From the NCBI RefSeq assembly GCF_021608185.1, contig NZ_JAKIHN010000004.1, forward strand, positions 62,001-126,000: DNA of 64,000 nucleotides. Direction: 5' to 3'. The DNA is from Flavobacterium anseongense. GTDB lineage: Bacteria > Bacteroidota > Bacteroidia > Flavobacteriales > Flavobacteriaceae. The notes beneath the pieces are model-generated. The model did no database searches and was not told the DNA's origin. It was given only the letters and a program-made list of their open reading frames with translations. Made by a program: the position numbers and the translations under genes. Shown one piece after another: positions 8,723 to 17,625 of this stretch; position 1 is the first letter of the stretch, and each line of letters begins with the position of its first letter.

Positions 8723-9142
8723 TTATCGCATGGTTTTGTTTACATCGTTATCATCGTATTTTGCCTTGAATCGGTTTAGGTTGTCAAGGTTAATGTCACC
8801 ATTTAGGTCAATTACTTTTTCCTCGATTAGCAAAGCAATGATAAAATCCCATTTTCGGGTGCGAAAGACTTTTGATTGGATGGTAACTTTTTGTTGTTCA
8901 AAAATTATTTTCTTGCCATCATCCTGTTTGATTTCGGTACCGTTGGTGTCAACCAGCATATGCACCAATACTTCTTTGGTGTTTAATTTATATACATACA
9001 ATTCGTTGTTAAATGATTTTTTAGCAAAACTAAAAGTCGGTTTATCACCTGAATAAACGACATCGTCCTTTAATTTGATTTCCTGAGCGTATAGTATAGA
9101 TGTTGCAAAAAATAGTATCGTTAAATAAACTTGATTTTTCAT
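8723..9142 (-). CDS. Secreted protein of unknown function
   Basis: This 139-aa protein has a clear signal peptide (about residues 1-19, ending LYAQ) and no cysteines or membrane segments after it. The mature part is charged and mixed alpha/beta in appearance, with VYSGDKPTFSFAKKSFNNELYVY near the start and IIALLIEEKVIDLNGDINL near the end. I do not recognise the family. It is a single gene convergent with the cysteine synthase, sharing its terminator. A 112-codon ORF on the opposite strand over the same bases looks like a shadow, because this strand has the signal peptide and sensible composition. Confidence 0.75.
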   Translation of the reverse strand: MKNQVYLTILFFATSILYAQEIKLKDDVVYSGDKPTFSFAKKSFNNELYVYKLNTKEVLVHMLVDTNGTEIKQDDGKKIIFEQQKVTIQSKVFRTRKWDFIIALLIEEKVIDLNGDINLDNLNRFKAKYDDNDVNKTMR

Positions 9143-9314
9143 AATTTATGATTTTATAGTATAGATTGTAATTGAAAATCTTCTCTAAAGTCTTTATATA
9201 GATATTTTTTTTAATATAATGCTAAATTACTAAAATAAATATACAATACATTTAATATTTTAACAAACTGAAATACAGTAATTTATAATTTTTTTTTAAA
9301 TTTTTAATACATAA

Positions 9315-9347
9315 TTGTCAGATACATAATATTCTTATGTATATTTG
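9315..9347 (+). promoter_or_regulatory. padR promoter with overlapping inverted-repeat operator
   Basis: A -33 TTG (9315-9317) and a -7 TATATTTG (9340-9347) are separated by 22 bases. Between and partly over them is the perfect inverted repeat ATACATAA-tattc-TTATGTAT (9322-9342). PadR-family proteins bind such ATGT/ACAT-containing dyads, so autoregulation is likely. The rest of the 229-base gap from 9143 is AT-rich with no further feature seen. Confidence 0.7.
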
Positions 9348-9371
9348 TCTTATTAAACTAAAATACTGATT

Positions 9372-9713
9372 ATGATTTATTCATCAGAATTAATAAAAGG
9401 AACATTAAAAACCATTGTCCTAAAACAACTGGAAAACAACAAACGAATGTATGGTTATGAAATCACGCAACGAGTAAAAGAGTTGTCTTTGGAAAGGATT
9501 TTGATTACTGAAGGCGCTTTGTACCCAACATTACATTCCTTAGAAGCTGAAGGTTTGGTGACTACCGAAACCGAATATATAGGGAAACGTGTGAGGAAAT
9601 ATTATAGTTTGAGTCCGGAGGGAAAGACTAAGATTGGCGAAAAGATTAGCGAATTGGCTGATTTTATGAATACAATGAAATTTTTGTTGGACATAAATCC
9701 ACAGACAGTATAA
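9372..9713 (+). CDS. PadR family transcriptional regulator
   Basis: This 113-aa protein is a PadR winged-helix regulator. The family pattern is clear: GTLKTIVLKQLENN, MYGYEITQRVKE, EGALYPTLHSLEAEGLV and KYYSLSPEGK in order. The C-terminal helix (about 85-105) would form the dimer. It probably represses its own operon through the dyad in its promoter. Its stop codon directly abuts the start of the next gene, a membrane protein, so the two form one transcription unit. The PadR-plus-membrane-protein pairing is common in Bacillota and Bacteroidota, and the ligand is generally unknown. Confidence 0.9.
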   Translation: MIYSSELIKGTLKTIVLKQLENNKRMYGYEITQRVKELSLERILITEGALYPTLHSLEAEGLVTTETEYIGKRVRKYYSLSPEGKTKIGEKISELADFMNTMKFLLDINPQTV

Positions 9714-10835
9714 ATGTATTGCATCAGTGATGAACAAATTAATTTTATTCTCAGTGACATTAGTGCACGTGGCATTGAGATGGTCGGCCTGCAGCAAGAC
9801 CTGTTAGATCATATTTGTTGTATAATTGAGCATAATCTCGATGATGATGGTGATTTCGAGAGCTTCTATGTCGCGACTATAAAGGATTTTTATAAGAGCG
9901 ATTTAAAGGAAATAGAAGAGGAGACCATCAATTTATTAATCCATAAAAACTATTACGTTATGAAGAAAATAATGTTAGTCAGTGGAGGAATTTCTACTGC
10001 ATTACTGACTTTGGGAATACTCTTCAAATTTATGCATTGGCCTGGTGCCATGATGTTTATCTTTGTCGGTATTCTTGTTTTGAGCTTTATTTTTCTGCCT
10101 CTATCATTTGTCCTTAGAGCCAAAGAGAAAAAAGAAAGTAAAGATAAAATTGTTATTGCACTTGGCGCTATTGCTGCTATGTGTTTAAGTTTAGGTGTTT
10201 TGTTTAAAATTATGCACTGGCCATTTGCCAATTTGCTATGCATGATTTCACTGTTGATTATGGTATTTCTTTTTTTACCGATTTATTATTTATCAGGAAT
10301 CAGGAATCCGGAAACCAAAGTTAATACAATGGTATCTTCTATGCTTATTGTTGTTGGCTCTACATTGATTTTAACATTGATCAGAAGTCCACAAGGTACA
10401 AAAAACAGGTATATTGAAATCACAAGTGCTTATGTACGAAATGAACAGATTCTGGAAAACGAAAAGAAAATCACTGCACTAACAAAGAATTCTATTTCTG
10501 ATGATTTTTCAAAATCAAGTAATGAAATTTATGCTTTGTGTGGCGAACTGAAAGCTTATCTTTTGAAAAAGGAAACCGGATTGGATAAAATTGGCACCGA
10601 TTTCGAAGCCAAAAACACACTTATTGGTGATTCCTATACGAGTGATTTTCTTTCTCCACATCAATCGGCTATGCTAAAAGGTAAAATCGAGGATTATAAT
10701 TCGAAAGTAGCAGCATCACAAAAGATTCCTCTAGACAATTCTATATTTGGGAAAAACAGCCAAAGAATAGAGGAATCCTTAAGCAACCTCACGCAGATTC
10801 AGATGCTGGTATTGCAAAATCAAAGATTGAATTAG
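9714..10835 (+). CDS. PadR-associated membrane protein with duplicated GldL-like helices
   Basis: This 373-aa protein starts on the base after the padR stop codon. Residues 1-75 are a soluble helical domain (LQQDLLDHICCIIEHNL) resembling the HAAS-type domains that accompany PadR. Then come paired helices containing GILFKFMHWPGA (101-112) and GVLFKIMHWPFA (161-172), an internal duplication exactly 60 residues apart. A fifth helix (about 207-223) is followed by a charged, probably periplasmic C-terminal part (about 225-373). The FKxMHWP signature is shared with GldL-like proteins of Flavobacteria, but the topology and length differ from GldL. Function is unknown; sensing or membrane-stress control is an inference. 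Confidence 0.75.
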   Translation: MYCISDEQINFILSDISARGIEMVGLQQDLLDHICCIIEHNLDDDGDFESFYVATIKDFYKSDLKEIEEETINLLIHKNYYVMKKIMLVSGGISTALLTLGILFKFMHWPGAMMFIFVGILVLSFIFLPLSFVLRAKEKKESKDKIVIALGAIAAMCLSLGVLFKIMHWPFANLLCMISLLIMVFLFLPIYYLSGIRNPETKVNTMVSSMLIVVGSTLILTLIRSPQGTKNRYIEITSAYVRNEQILENEKKITALTKNSISDDFSKSSNEIYALCGELKAYLLKKETGLDKIGTDFEAKNTLIGDSYTSDFLSPHQSAMLKGKIEDYNSKVAASQKIPLDNSIFGKNSQRIEESLSNLTQIQMLVLQNQRLN

Positions 10836-10841
10836 TTAATC

Positions 10842-10873
10842 AAAAAAAGCGCCGTGATATAACGGCGCTTTTT
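10842..10873. terminator. Bidirectional rho-independent terminator
   Basis: Hairpin AAAAAGCGCCGT / ACGGCGCTTTTT with a six-base loop, lying between the convergent PadR operon and the YebC-family gene. Confidence 0.9.
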
Positions 10874-10892
10874 CTATAGTATGATTCGGAAA

Positions 10893-11606
10893 CTATTCCT
10901 GCATCGTATGATATACATTCATCACATCATCGTCTTCTTCAATTTTTTCCAAAAGTTTTTCTACGTCTGCAATTTGCGCTTCTGTAAGTTCTTTGGTGAT
11001 TTGCGGAATTCTTTCAAATCCCGAAGATAAGATTTCGATACCACGACTTTCCAATTCTTTTTGAATGGCTCCAAAACTCTCAAAAGGTGCATACATTAAG
11101 ATCCCGTCTTCCTCATCAGCAAAAATTTCTTCAACACCAAAGTCAATCATTTCCAATTCTAATTCTTCAACATCCTGACCGGCTGCCGGAATACGGAAAT
11201 TACAAGTGTGGTCAAACATAAATTCAACCGAACCCTGTGTTCCCATTGTACCATTGCATTTGTTGAAATAACTTCTGATGTTGGCAACCGTTCTGTTGTT
11301 GTTATCGGTTGCGGTTTCGATTAAGATTGCAATTCCATGAGGAGCATAGCCTTCAAATAATACTTCCTTATAATTTGCGGTATCTTTATCGGTTGCTTTT
11401 TTAATAGCACGCTCAATGTTTTCTTTCGGCATGTTTGCCGATTTTGCATTTTGAATAACGGCACGTAAACGGGAATTGGCTTCCGGATTTGGTCCGCCTT
11501 CCTTTACCGCCATTACAATATCTTTTCCAATACGTGTAAACGCTTTGGCCATGGCAGCCCAACGTTTCATTTTTCTTCCTTTTCTAAATTCGAATGCTCT
11601 TCCCAT
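10893..11606 (-). CDS. YebC/PmpR (TACO1) family regulator
   Basis: This 237-aa protein belongs to the YebC/TACO1 family, whose members act as transcriptional regulators or help ribosomes through poly-proline stretches. Recognisable segments are AAMAKAFTRIGKDIVMAVKEGGPNP, SANMPKENIERAIKKA and the conserved YEGYAPHG-like FEGYAPHGIA. The N-terminus reads MGRAFEFRKGRKMKRW instead of the more usual MAGHSKWANIKHRK, as I recall for Bacteroidota orthologues. A reverse -7 element (CAAAAATA, 11641-11648) lies 35 bases upstream. It is a single gene. Confidence 0.9.
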   Translation of the reverse strand: MGRAFEFRKGRKMKRWAAMAKAFTRIGKDIVMAVKEGGPNPEANSRLRAVIQNAKSANMPKENIERAIKKATDKDTANYKEVLFEGYAPHGIAILIETATDNNNRTVANIRSYFNKCNGTMGTQGSVEFMFDHTCNFRIPAAGQDVEELELEMIDFGVEEIFADEEDGILMYAPFESFGAIQKELESRGIEILSSGFERIPQITKELTEAQIADVEKLLEKIEEDDDVMNVYHTMQE

Positions 11607-11640
11607 TGCTAAGAATGTTTGTTGTTGCTAAAATTGAGTG

Positions 11641-11648
11641 CAAAAATA
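11641..11648 (-). promoter_or_regulatory. -7 promoter element of the YebC-family gene
   Basis: CAAAAATA on the plus strand is TATTTTTG on the minus strand, matching TAnnTTTG, 35 bases before the start codon. Confidence 0.5.
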
Positions 11649-11708
11649 AAGTATTATTCGGTTATTGCAAATGATTAAATAGTTCATTTTGTTAACCTAA
11701 TTGTTGAT

Positions 11709-13733
11709 TTAAGGTTTTAGATTATTTACATCAAATAAAATATGAGCAGCTTCTAGTATGTGAAAGTTCTGCTTAATATTTTTTATTCTTTCCGTCGTGT
11801 TAGTTTTCATAAACGCATCCTTTTTTTGCTTTTTTTCATCGGCTGTGTTTAACTCAACAGTAATCGGATATACTTTTTCGTTTTCCTTTTTTATTTCTTT
11901 CCAAAGCGAATTAATTCGGTTTACATCATCAAAAACATAACTAAATTGAAGCGTTACCGGAGGTAAATCAGCATCGTACAACGGATTTATTTTAGTGTTC
12001 AGGTTTTCTATCTCTTGCGCGTCAGTGCTTTCGGTGATTCTTTTTTTACTGGCTGCAATCGCATCGGCATAAATGGCGTTTTCTATATAATTGTATTTTC
12101 CAACGCCACGTATTTCATCATTTTTAAGTGCCGTATCATTGCTGTTTTCTCTGGGCATTTGTTTGTCAAACAGTAACGGAATTTCAACATCAGGAGTGAT
12201 GCCATCGTATTGATTGCTTTTACCGGTTAAACGGTAAAATTTTTCCAAAGTCAATTTCAGAAACTCATCGTTGTTTTCATTTATCGGAAAGATGCGTTGC
12301 ATGGTAGCTTTTCCTAAGGATTTGTTTCCGATAACAATCGCCCGATTGTAATCCTGCATCGCATTGGCAAAAAATTCACTTGCCGAAGCTGAAAAGCCAT
12401 TAATCATTATCACCATCGGACCATTATAAATTGTGCCATAAATCGAATCCGGGATAACTTCTTTATTATTTTTATTATTGTTCATGATTGCCAACGGACC
12501 ATCGTTTATAAACAAGCCCGAAAGCCGCACAGCTTCTTCCATTGAACCACCACCATTATTCTCAACATCGATAATTAATCCGTTGATATGGTCGTCTTCT
12601 AATTTGTAAATCTCATTAGCAACATCAATTGTGATACTCGATTTTCCGTTTTCAAAAGTGGAATAAAAGCTTGGGATTTTGATATAACCAAAAGTTGCAT
12701 TGTCCGTTTTTAGTTTGAAACTATAAACATTGTTCTGGTAATCTTTCAGAATTTTTTTTACCAAACGAACCTTATATATCTCACCGCTTTTTTTTCTGAA
12801 TGTAAAAATGGCGCTTTTATAGTCTTTGGAAGTGAAGATTTCTTCAATTTTTTTCATCGAAGCACAAGCAATTTCATACTCTTCATCTTTGTATTTGATT
12901 TTTAGTAATTGATCACCAACATTTATTTTATCACTAAAATAGGCTGAACTTCCGGGAAGAATGTCATCAACTGTCAATTCATCTTTTTCAGATAAGGACA
13001 CATAAAGTCCAAAAGTCAGATTGTCTGAACTAACCGTTGAAAAAAATTCCGATTTATCGTTTTCAGAAAAATATTCGGTATGTGGATCAAAATAGGAACA
13101 AAAAACCGAGTAAAAGACTGTGTTAAACTCATCTTCTGACATCTGATAACTTTCCGTTTTACATTCGTATTTGTCAAAGACTTTCAGTTTTCCGGAAGCA
13201 GCTAGGGTTTCAAAATTTGCCGTCAAAGAATCTTTATTAGTGCTCAATTCAGCAACATCACGCAGTACAGCAAACAACATTCTTTTTTTGTACAAGCGTT
13301 TTAAATCGGCTTCATTTTCTGCATATGGAAATGCTTTTCTGGAAAACACTACTTTTTCATCACTGGAAAAAGGAAAATCTTCACTTTTGATAGAAGCGAT
13401 AATTTCAGAATAACGCTTGATAGATTTAGAATAGGCAGTATAAAATTCATGGAGAAAAGCACAATCATGCCCATTGATATAATCATCAATTTGGTATTCG
13501 TGTTTCTTTAGTTTGTTGATTTCCGGTGCAATGAACAATCGATTTTCTTCATCTAACCGACTCAGAAAAGTTTTAAAAACATAAACCGATAAACTATCGT
13601 CGATTGGCTTCGGGCGATAATGATTCTCCTGAATTAATGCATTGATGCTTGCTAAAGTCTCACATGGATTTTTCTCTTTTTGGCTCGATGCCAAAAGAGG
13701 CAGTAACAGCATTAATTGCAAAAGATTTTTCAC
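11709..13733 (-). CDS. C-terminal processing protease (S41 family, Tsp-like)
   Basis: This 674-aa periplasmic serine protease has a signal peptide (about 1-17). Residues about 20-210 form the helical N-domain, with HTEYFSEND in the usual place. A PDZ-like domain follows at about 230-310 (DDILPGSSAYFSDKINVGDQLL), then the S41 protease domain. The catalytic serine is Ser450 in SASASEF and the general base Lys475 in LGKATMQ; the 25-residue spacing equals that of E. coli Tsp. Such enzymes degrade or trim envelope proteins from their C-termini. It follows gcvT by six bases and is probably co-transcribed, without an evident functional link. Confidence 0.88.
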   Translation of the reverse strand: MKNLLQLMLLLPLLASSQKEKNPCETLASINALIQENHYRPKPIDDSLSVYVFKTFLSRLDEENRLFIAPEINKLKKHEYQIDDYINGHDCAFLHEFYTAYSKSIKRYSEIIASIKSEDFPFSSDEKVVFSRKAFPYAENEADLKRLYKKRMLFAVLRDVAELSTNKDSLTANFETLAASGKLKVFDKYECKTESYQMSEDEFNTVFYSVFCSYFDPHTEYFSENDKSEFFSTVSSDNLTFGLYVSLSEKDELTVDDILPGSSAYFSDKINVGDQLLKIKYKDEEYEIACASMKKIEEIFTSKDYKSAIFTFRKKSGEIYKVRLVKKILKDYQNNVYSFKLKTDNATFGYIKIPSFYSTFENGKSSITIDVANEIYKLEDDHINGLIIDVENNGGGSMEEAVRLSGLFINDGPLAIMNNNKNNKEVIPDSIYGTIYNGPMVIMINGFSASASEFFANAMQDYNRAIVIGNKSLGKATMQRIFPINENNDEFLKLTLEKFYRLTGKSNQYDGITPDVEIPLLFDKQMPRENSNDTALKNDEIRGVGKYNYIENAIYADAIAASKKRITESTDAQEIENLNTKINPLYDADLPPVTLQFSYVFDDVNRINSLWKEIKKENEKVYPITVELNTADEKKQKKDAFMKTNTTERIKNIKQNFHILEAAHILFDVNNLKP

Positions 13734-13739
13734 ACAGCA

Positions 13740-14822
13740 TTATTTTTTATAGAAAGGCATTTTTACCACTTTGGCAGCGACTTTGTTGTTACGGATTTGA
13801 ATAAAAATATCACTGTCAACCGCTGAGAATTCGGTTTTTACATAACCCATTCCGATTCCCTTACCCAAAGATGGTGCCATTGTTCCCGAAGTTACGATTC
13901 CAATGTTATTTCCATTTGCATCAACAATTTCATAGTCGTGACGAGGAATGCCTCGTTCTGTTAATTCAAAACCAACAAGCTTTTTGGTAACTCCGGCTTC
14001 TTTTTGTTTTTTCAGATTTTCAGAATTGGTAAAGTCTTTAGTGAATTTGGTAATCCAACCCAAACCGGCTTCTAATGGTGAAGTCGTGTCATTGATGTCG
14101 TTTCCGTATAAACAAAAACCCATTTCCAAACGCAAGGTATCACGTGCCGCCAATCCAACTGGTTTGATTCCGAAAGCTTTTCCGGCTTCAAAAACTTTAT
14201 TCCAAACATGCTCTACATCTGAATTTTTGCAGTAAATTTCAAATCCACCCGAACCGGTGTAACCTGTAGCAGAAATAATTACATGCTCAATTCCGGCAAA
14301 AGGTCCAACTTCAAAATGGTAGTATTTTATCGCAGACAAATCAACTGAAGTCAAAGATTGCATCGCTTCAACTGCTTTTGGCCCTTGAATTGCAAGCAAA
14401 GAATAGTCTTCAGAAATGTTTTTCATATCGACACCTAAATCATTGTGCGACGAAATCCAATTCCAGTCTTTATCAATATTGGAAGCGTTTACCACCAATA
14501 AATATTGATCTTCCTTCATTCGGTAAACGATTAAATCATCTACAATTCCACCATCATTATTTGGCAGACAGGAATATTGTGCACGACCAATTTCCAAAAC
14601 AGAAGCGTCATTAGAAGTTACTTTCTGAATTAAAGCCAAAGCATTTTCACCACTAAGCAAAAACTCTCCCATATGCGATACATCAAAAACACCGACACCA
14701 TTTCTGACTGTTTCGTGTTCTGCATTTACGCCTTCATATTGTACCGGCATATTGTAACCTGCAAACGGTACCATTTTCGCTCCTAAACTTTCGTGAACAT
14801 GCGTTAACGCTGTATTTTTCAT
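13740..14822 (-). CDS. gcvT: Aminomethyltransferase (glycine cleavage system T protein)
   Basis: This 360-aa protein transfers the methylene group of aminomethyl-lipoyl H-protein to tetrahydrofolate. Its opening [22 protein letters not shown], the segment [10 protein letters not shown] (about 45-54) and the [13 protein letters not shown] motif (about 187-199) are standard GcvT signatures; the C-terminal barrel ends with [10 protein letters not shown]. The other gcv genes (P and H) are not in the window. Upstream, after a 68-base spacer with a dispersed repeat, is fumarylacetoacetase on the same strand; downstream is the S41 protease. Function in one-carbon supply fits with glyA 1.5 kb away on the other strand. 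Confidence 0.95.
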   Translation of the reverse strand: MKNTALTHVHESLGAKMVPFAGYNMPVQYEGVNAEHETVRNGVGVFDVSHMGEFLLSGENALALIQKVTSNDASVLEIGRAQYSCLPNNDGGIVDDLIVYRMKEDQYLLVVNASNIDKDWNWISSHNDLGVDMKNISEDYSLLAIQGPKAVEAMQSLTSVDLSAIKYYHFEVGPFAGIEHVIISATGYTGSGGFEIYCKNSDVEHVWNKVFEAGKAFGIKPVGLAARDTLRLEMGFCLYGNDINDTTSPLEAGLGWITKFTKDFTNSENLKKQKEAGVTKKLVGFELTERGIPRHDYEIVDANGNNIGIVTSGTMAPSLGKGIGMGYVKTEFSAVDSDIFIQIRNNKVAAKVVKMPFYKK

Positions 14823-14867
14823 TGTAATTTGTATGTTGTTTGTATTGTAATTTAATTTTTTCGACTT

Positions 14868-14889
14868 GTCGTCCTGAGCTTGTCGAAGA
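14868..14889 (-). repeat. Dispersed CCTGAGCTTGTCGAAG repeat, copy 1
   Basis: GTCGTCCTGAGCTTGTCGAA and flanking bases occur here in the fah-gcvT spacer. A second copy, in the opposite orientation with CCTGAGCTTGTCGAAGG intact, is at 59789-59811. The 17-base core shared by both is unlikely by chance in 64 kb of AT-rich DNA. The segment is known to me as a widespread intergenic repeat in many Bacteroidota. Confidence 0.75.
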
Positions 14890-14890
14890 G

Positions 14891-16174
14891 TTATTTTCTA
14901 ACGAAAGGCGGTAATAATTTGCTTGAAACTTCTCCAAAGCCAATTCGAACCGAACTGTTTTTACAATATCCTTTCATGATTACCGTGTCGTTATCGTTGA
15001 TGAATTTACGCTCGGAACCATCATTCATTTTAATTGGGTTTTTTCCGCCCCATGTTAATTCGAGCATCGATCCAAAACTATCCGGTGTTGGACCCGAAAT
15101 AGTTCCCGAACCCATCATATCGCCTGAATTGATTCGGCAACCGTTAGAAGTGTGATGCGCCAATTGCTGCGACATCGACCAATACATATATTTAAAATTG
15201 GATTTAGAAACCAAGGATGCTTCCACATTTTCGGGTTCTATATAAACTTCTAAATTAATATCGAAAGCGTTTTTTCCTTTTTGTTGTAAATAGGGAAGTG
15301 GCATTGGCTCCTGATTTGGTCCTTTGCATCGGAAAGGCTCCAAAGCATCCATCGTTACTATCCATGGAGAAATTGAGGAGGCAAAGTTTTTTGCTAAAAA
15401 TGGACCAAGCGGAACATATTCCCATTTTTGGATATCTCTTGCGCTCCAATCGTTTAATAACACCATTCCGAAAATATAATCTTCGGCTTCATTTATTGGA
15501 ATATTTTCTCCCATAATATTAGCGTCGGTAGTAATAAAAGCCGTTTCCAATTCAAAATCGATAGAACGTGACGGACCAAAAACCGGTGTGCTTTCGCCAT
15601 TTGGCAATGTTTGTCCCATCGGACGATGCACCGGAATTCCGGAAGGTACTATGGTCGAACTTCTTCCATGATAACCTACAGGAATATGAAGCCAGTTTGG
15701 CAACAACGCATTTGCCGGGTCACGGAACATTTTACCTACGTTGGTAGCGTGCTCTTTACTCGAATAGAAATCGGTGTAATCTCCAATCAAAACGGGTAGT
15801 TGCATCTCTACATCTTCCATTTTAAATATGACAATATCTCGGTGTTCCTGATTGTCTCTAAGTAGCGGATTGCTTTGCTCAAAAATATCACTAATTCGAT
15901 TTCTGACTAAGCGCCATGTTTTTTTTCCGTCTGAGATAAAATCGTTCAAAGTGTCCTGCATGAACATATCATCGGTCAAATCAATTCCATCGAAATAGTT
16001 TAATTGCTGTAATGCACCCAAATCGATAGCGTAATCACCAATTCTTGTTCCAATTGTGATGACGTCTTCTTTGGTTAAGAAAACGCCAAACGGAATATTC
16101 TGAATTGGGAAGTCGCTGTCTTTGGGGACAGTAAGCCAAGATTTTCGTTTGGGATTATTTGTAGTTAAAGGCAT
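14891..16174 (-). CDS. fahA: Fumarylacetoacetase
   Basis: This 427-aa enzyme carries out the last step of tyrosine and phenylalanine breakdown, fumarylacetoacetate to fumarate and acetoacetate. Active-site segments of the family are present in order: [17 protein letters not shown] (Asp metal ligand and catalytic His region), [24 protein letters not shown] (two metal-binding Glu) and [26 protein letters not shown] (metal Asp and catalytic Lys). The N-terminal SH3-like domain (1-120) is intact. No other tyrosine-pathway genes are adjacent. Its promoter faces that of glyA across a 109-base spacer. Confidence 0.96.
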   Translation of the reverse strand: MPLTTNNPKRKSWLTVPKDSDFPIQNIPFGVFLTKEDVITIGTRIGDYAIDLGALQQLNYFDGIDLTDDMFMQDTLNDFISDGKKTWRLVRNRISDIFEQSNPLLRDNQEHRDIVIFKMEDVEMQLPVLIGDYTDFYSSKEHATNVGKMFRDPANALLPNWLHIPVGYHGRSSTIVPSGIPVHRPMGQTLPNGESTPVFGPSRSIDFELETAFITTDANIMGENIPINEAEDYIFGMVLLNDWSARDIQKWEYVPLGPFLAKNFASSISPWIVTMDALEPFRCKGPNQEPMPLPYLQQKGKNAFDINLEVYIEPENVEASLVSKSNFKYMYWSMSQQLAHHTSNGCRINSGDMMGSGTISGPTPDSFGSMLELTWGGKNPIKMNDGSERKFINDNDTVIMKGYCKNSSVRIGFGEVSSKLLPPFVRK

Positions 16175-16209
16175 GATGTGTTGTTTAAATTGTTGAAAAA
16201 TTCAGTAAT

Positions 16210-16217
16210 CAAATATA
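16210..16217 (-). promoter_or_regulatory. -7 promoter element of fahA
   Basis: CAAATATA on the plus strand reads TATATTTG on the minus strand, 36 bases before the fahA start, with a possible -33 TTG (plus-strand CAA at 16237) 19 bases further. Confidence 0.6.
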
Positions 16218-16249
16218 TCATTTCCTATTAATTTACCAAACCATTTTTG

Positions 16250-16257
16250 TAATTTTG
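16250..16257 (+). promoter_or_regulatory. -7 promoter element of glyA
   Basis: TAATTTTG matches TAnnTTTG and lies 27 bases before the glyA ATG. Confidence 0.6.
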
Positions 16258-16283
16258 AGCACAATTAATCGAAATAATTTCAA

Positions 16284-17558
16284 ATGCAACGCGACAAACA
16301 AATTTTTGACCTTATCCTTGAGGAACAAGACAGACAAATTCACGGAATTGAACTAATTGCATCAGAGAACTTTGTGAGCGACCAGGTAATGGAAGCTGCA
16401 GGTTCGGTACTAACAAATAAATATGCCGAAGGTTATCCCGGCAGAAGATATTATGGTGGTTGCGAAGTAGTAGATGTTATCGAGCAAATTGCTATCGACA
16501 GAGCTAAAGAGCTTTTTGGAGCAGAATATGTAAACGTACAACCACATTCAGGTTCACAGGCAAATACTGCAGTTTACGCAGCTTGTTTGAAACCTGGTGA
16601 TAAGATACTTGGTTTTGATTTATCACATGGCGGCCATTTAACTCATGGTTCTCCGGTCAACTTTTCAGGAAAATTATACCAACCGGTTTTTTATGGTGTT
16701 GACCAGGAAACAGGTGTTTTGAATTATGATAAAATTCAGGAAATAGCTAAAAGAGAAATGCCAAAAATGATTATTGCGGGTGCATCGGCTTATTCACGTG
16801 ATATGGATTTTAAACGTTTTCGTGAAATTGCAGATAGCGTTGGAGCACTTTTATTAGCGGATATTTCGCATCCTGCAGGTTTAATTGCTAAAGGTTTGAT
16901 GAGTGATCCAATTCCACATTGTCATATCGTAACAACTACGACACACAAAACCTTGCGTGGACCAAGAGGTGGAATCATTATGATGGGTAAAGATTTTGAA
17001 AATCCATGGGGATTAACGACTCCAAAAGGCGAAATCAGAATGATGTCTCATGTTTTAGATATGTCGGTTTTCCCTGGAAATCAAGGTGGTCCGTTAGAGC
17101 ATATTATTGCAGCGAAAGCAGTTGCTTTTGGTGAATGTTTATCAGATGAGTTTTTCACTTATGCGATGCAGGTGCAAAAAAATGCCAAAGCTATGGCAGC
17201 AGCCTTCGTTAAAAGAGGTTATCATTTAATCTCTGGTGGAACGGATAATCACATGATGTTAATCGATTTGCGCAACAAGGGAATTTCGGGTAAAGATGCC
17301 GAAATTGCTTTAGGCAAAGCCGAAATCACCGTGAATAAAAATATGGTTCCGTTTGATGATAAGTCACCATTTGTAACTTCAGGAATTCGTGTGGGAACAC
17401 CTGCTATTACTACGCGTGGAATGGTAGAAAGTGATATGGAAGTTATAGTTGATTTAATCGACAGAGTGCTTTCAAATGCAACTAACGACGAATTATTAGA
17501 AGAAATTGCAGACGAAGTAAATGACATGATGAGCGAAAGAGCCATCTTTGTTTACTAA
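16284..17558 (+). CDS. glyA: Serine hydroxymethyltransferase
   Basis: This 424-aa cytoplasmic PLP enzyme interconverts serine and glycine with transfer of a one-carbon unit to tetrahydrofolate. Landmarks are [13 protein letters not shown] (about 21-33), [13 protein letters not shown] (about 47-59) and the PLP lysine Lys222 in [15 protein letters not shown]. The C-terminal [14 protein letters not shown] is also typical. Length matches bacterial SHMT. A terminator hairpin follows 22 bases after the stop and sits just before miaE. Confidence 0.97.
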   Translation: MQRDKQIFDLILEEQDRQIHGIELIASENFVSDQVMEAAGSVLTNKYAEGYPGRRYYGGCEVVDVIEQIAIDRAKELFGAEYVNVQPHSGSQANTAVYAACLKPGDKILGFDLSHGGHLTHGSPVNFSGKLYQPVFYGVDQETGVLNYDKIQEIAKREMPKMIIAGASAYSRDMDFKRFREIADSVGALLLADISHPAGLIAKGLMSDPIPHCHIVTTTTHKTLRGPRGGIIMMGKDFENPWGLTTPKGEIRMMSHVLDMSVFPGNQGGPLEHIIAAKAVAFGECLSDEFFTYAMQVQKNAKAMAAAFVKRGYHLISGGTDNHMMLIDLRNKGISGKDAEIALGKAEITVNKNMVPFDDKSPFVTSGIRVGTPAITTRGMVESDMEVIVDLIDRVLSNATNDELLEEIADEVNDMMSERAIFVY

Positions 17559-17579
17559 ATTTATAAAATAAGACTACTC

Positions 17580-17612
17580 AAAACCTTCAAAATTACTTTT
17601 GAAGGTTTTTTT
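17580..17612 (+). terminator. Terminator or attenuator between glyA and miaE
   Basis: Perfect hairpin AAAACCTTCAAAA-ttac-TTTTGAAGGTTTT followed by a T-run. Its T-run ends only 13 bases before the miaE ATG, so any miaE transcript starting upstream must read through it. Confidence 0.85.
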
Positions 17613-17625
17613 AATAAAGAAAATT

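Noticed and set aside
8718..9056. 112-codon plus-strand ORF opposite the 139-aa secreted protein
   Set aside because: It overlaps the terminator and lacks a credible start; the minus strand has a signal peptide.
17599..17625. Upstream TTG start for miaE
   Set aside because: It lies inside the glyA terminator hairpin and adds nine non-family residues.
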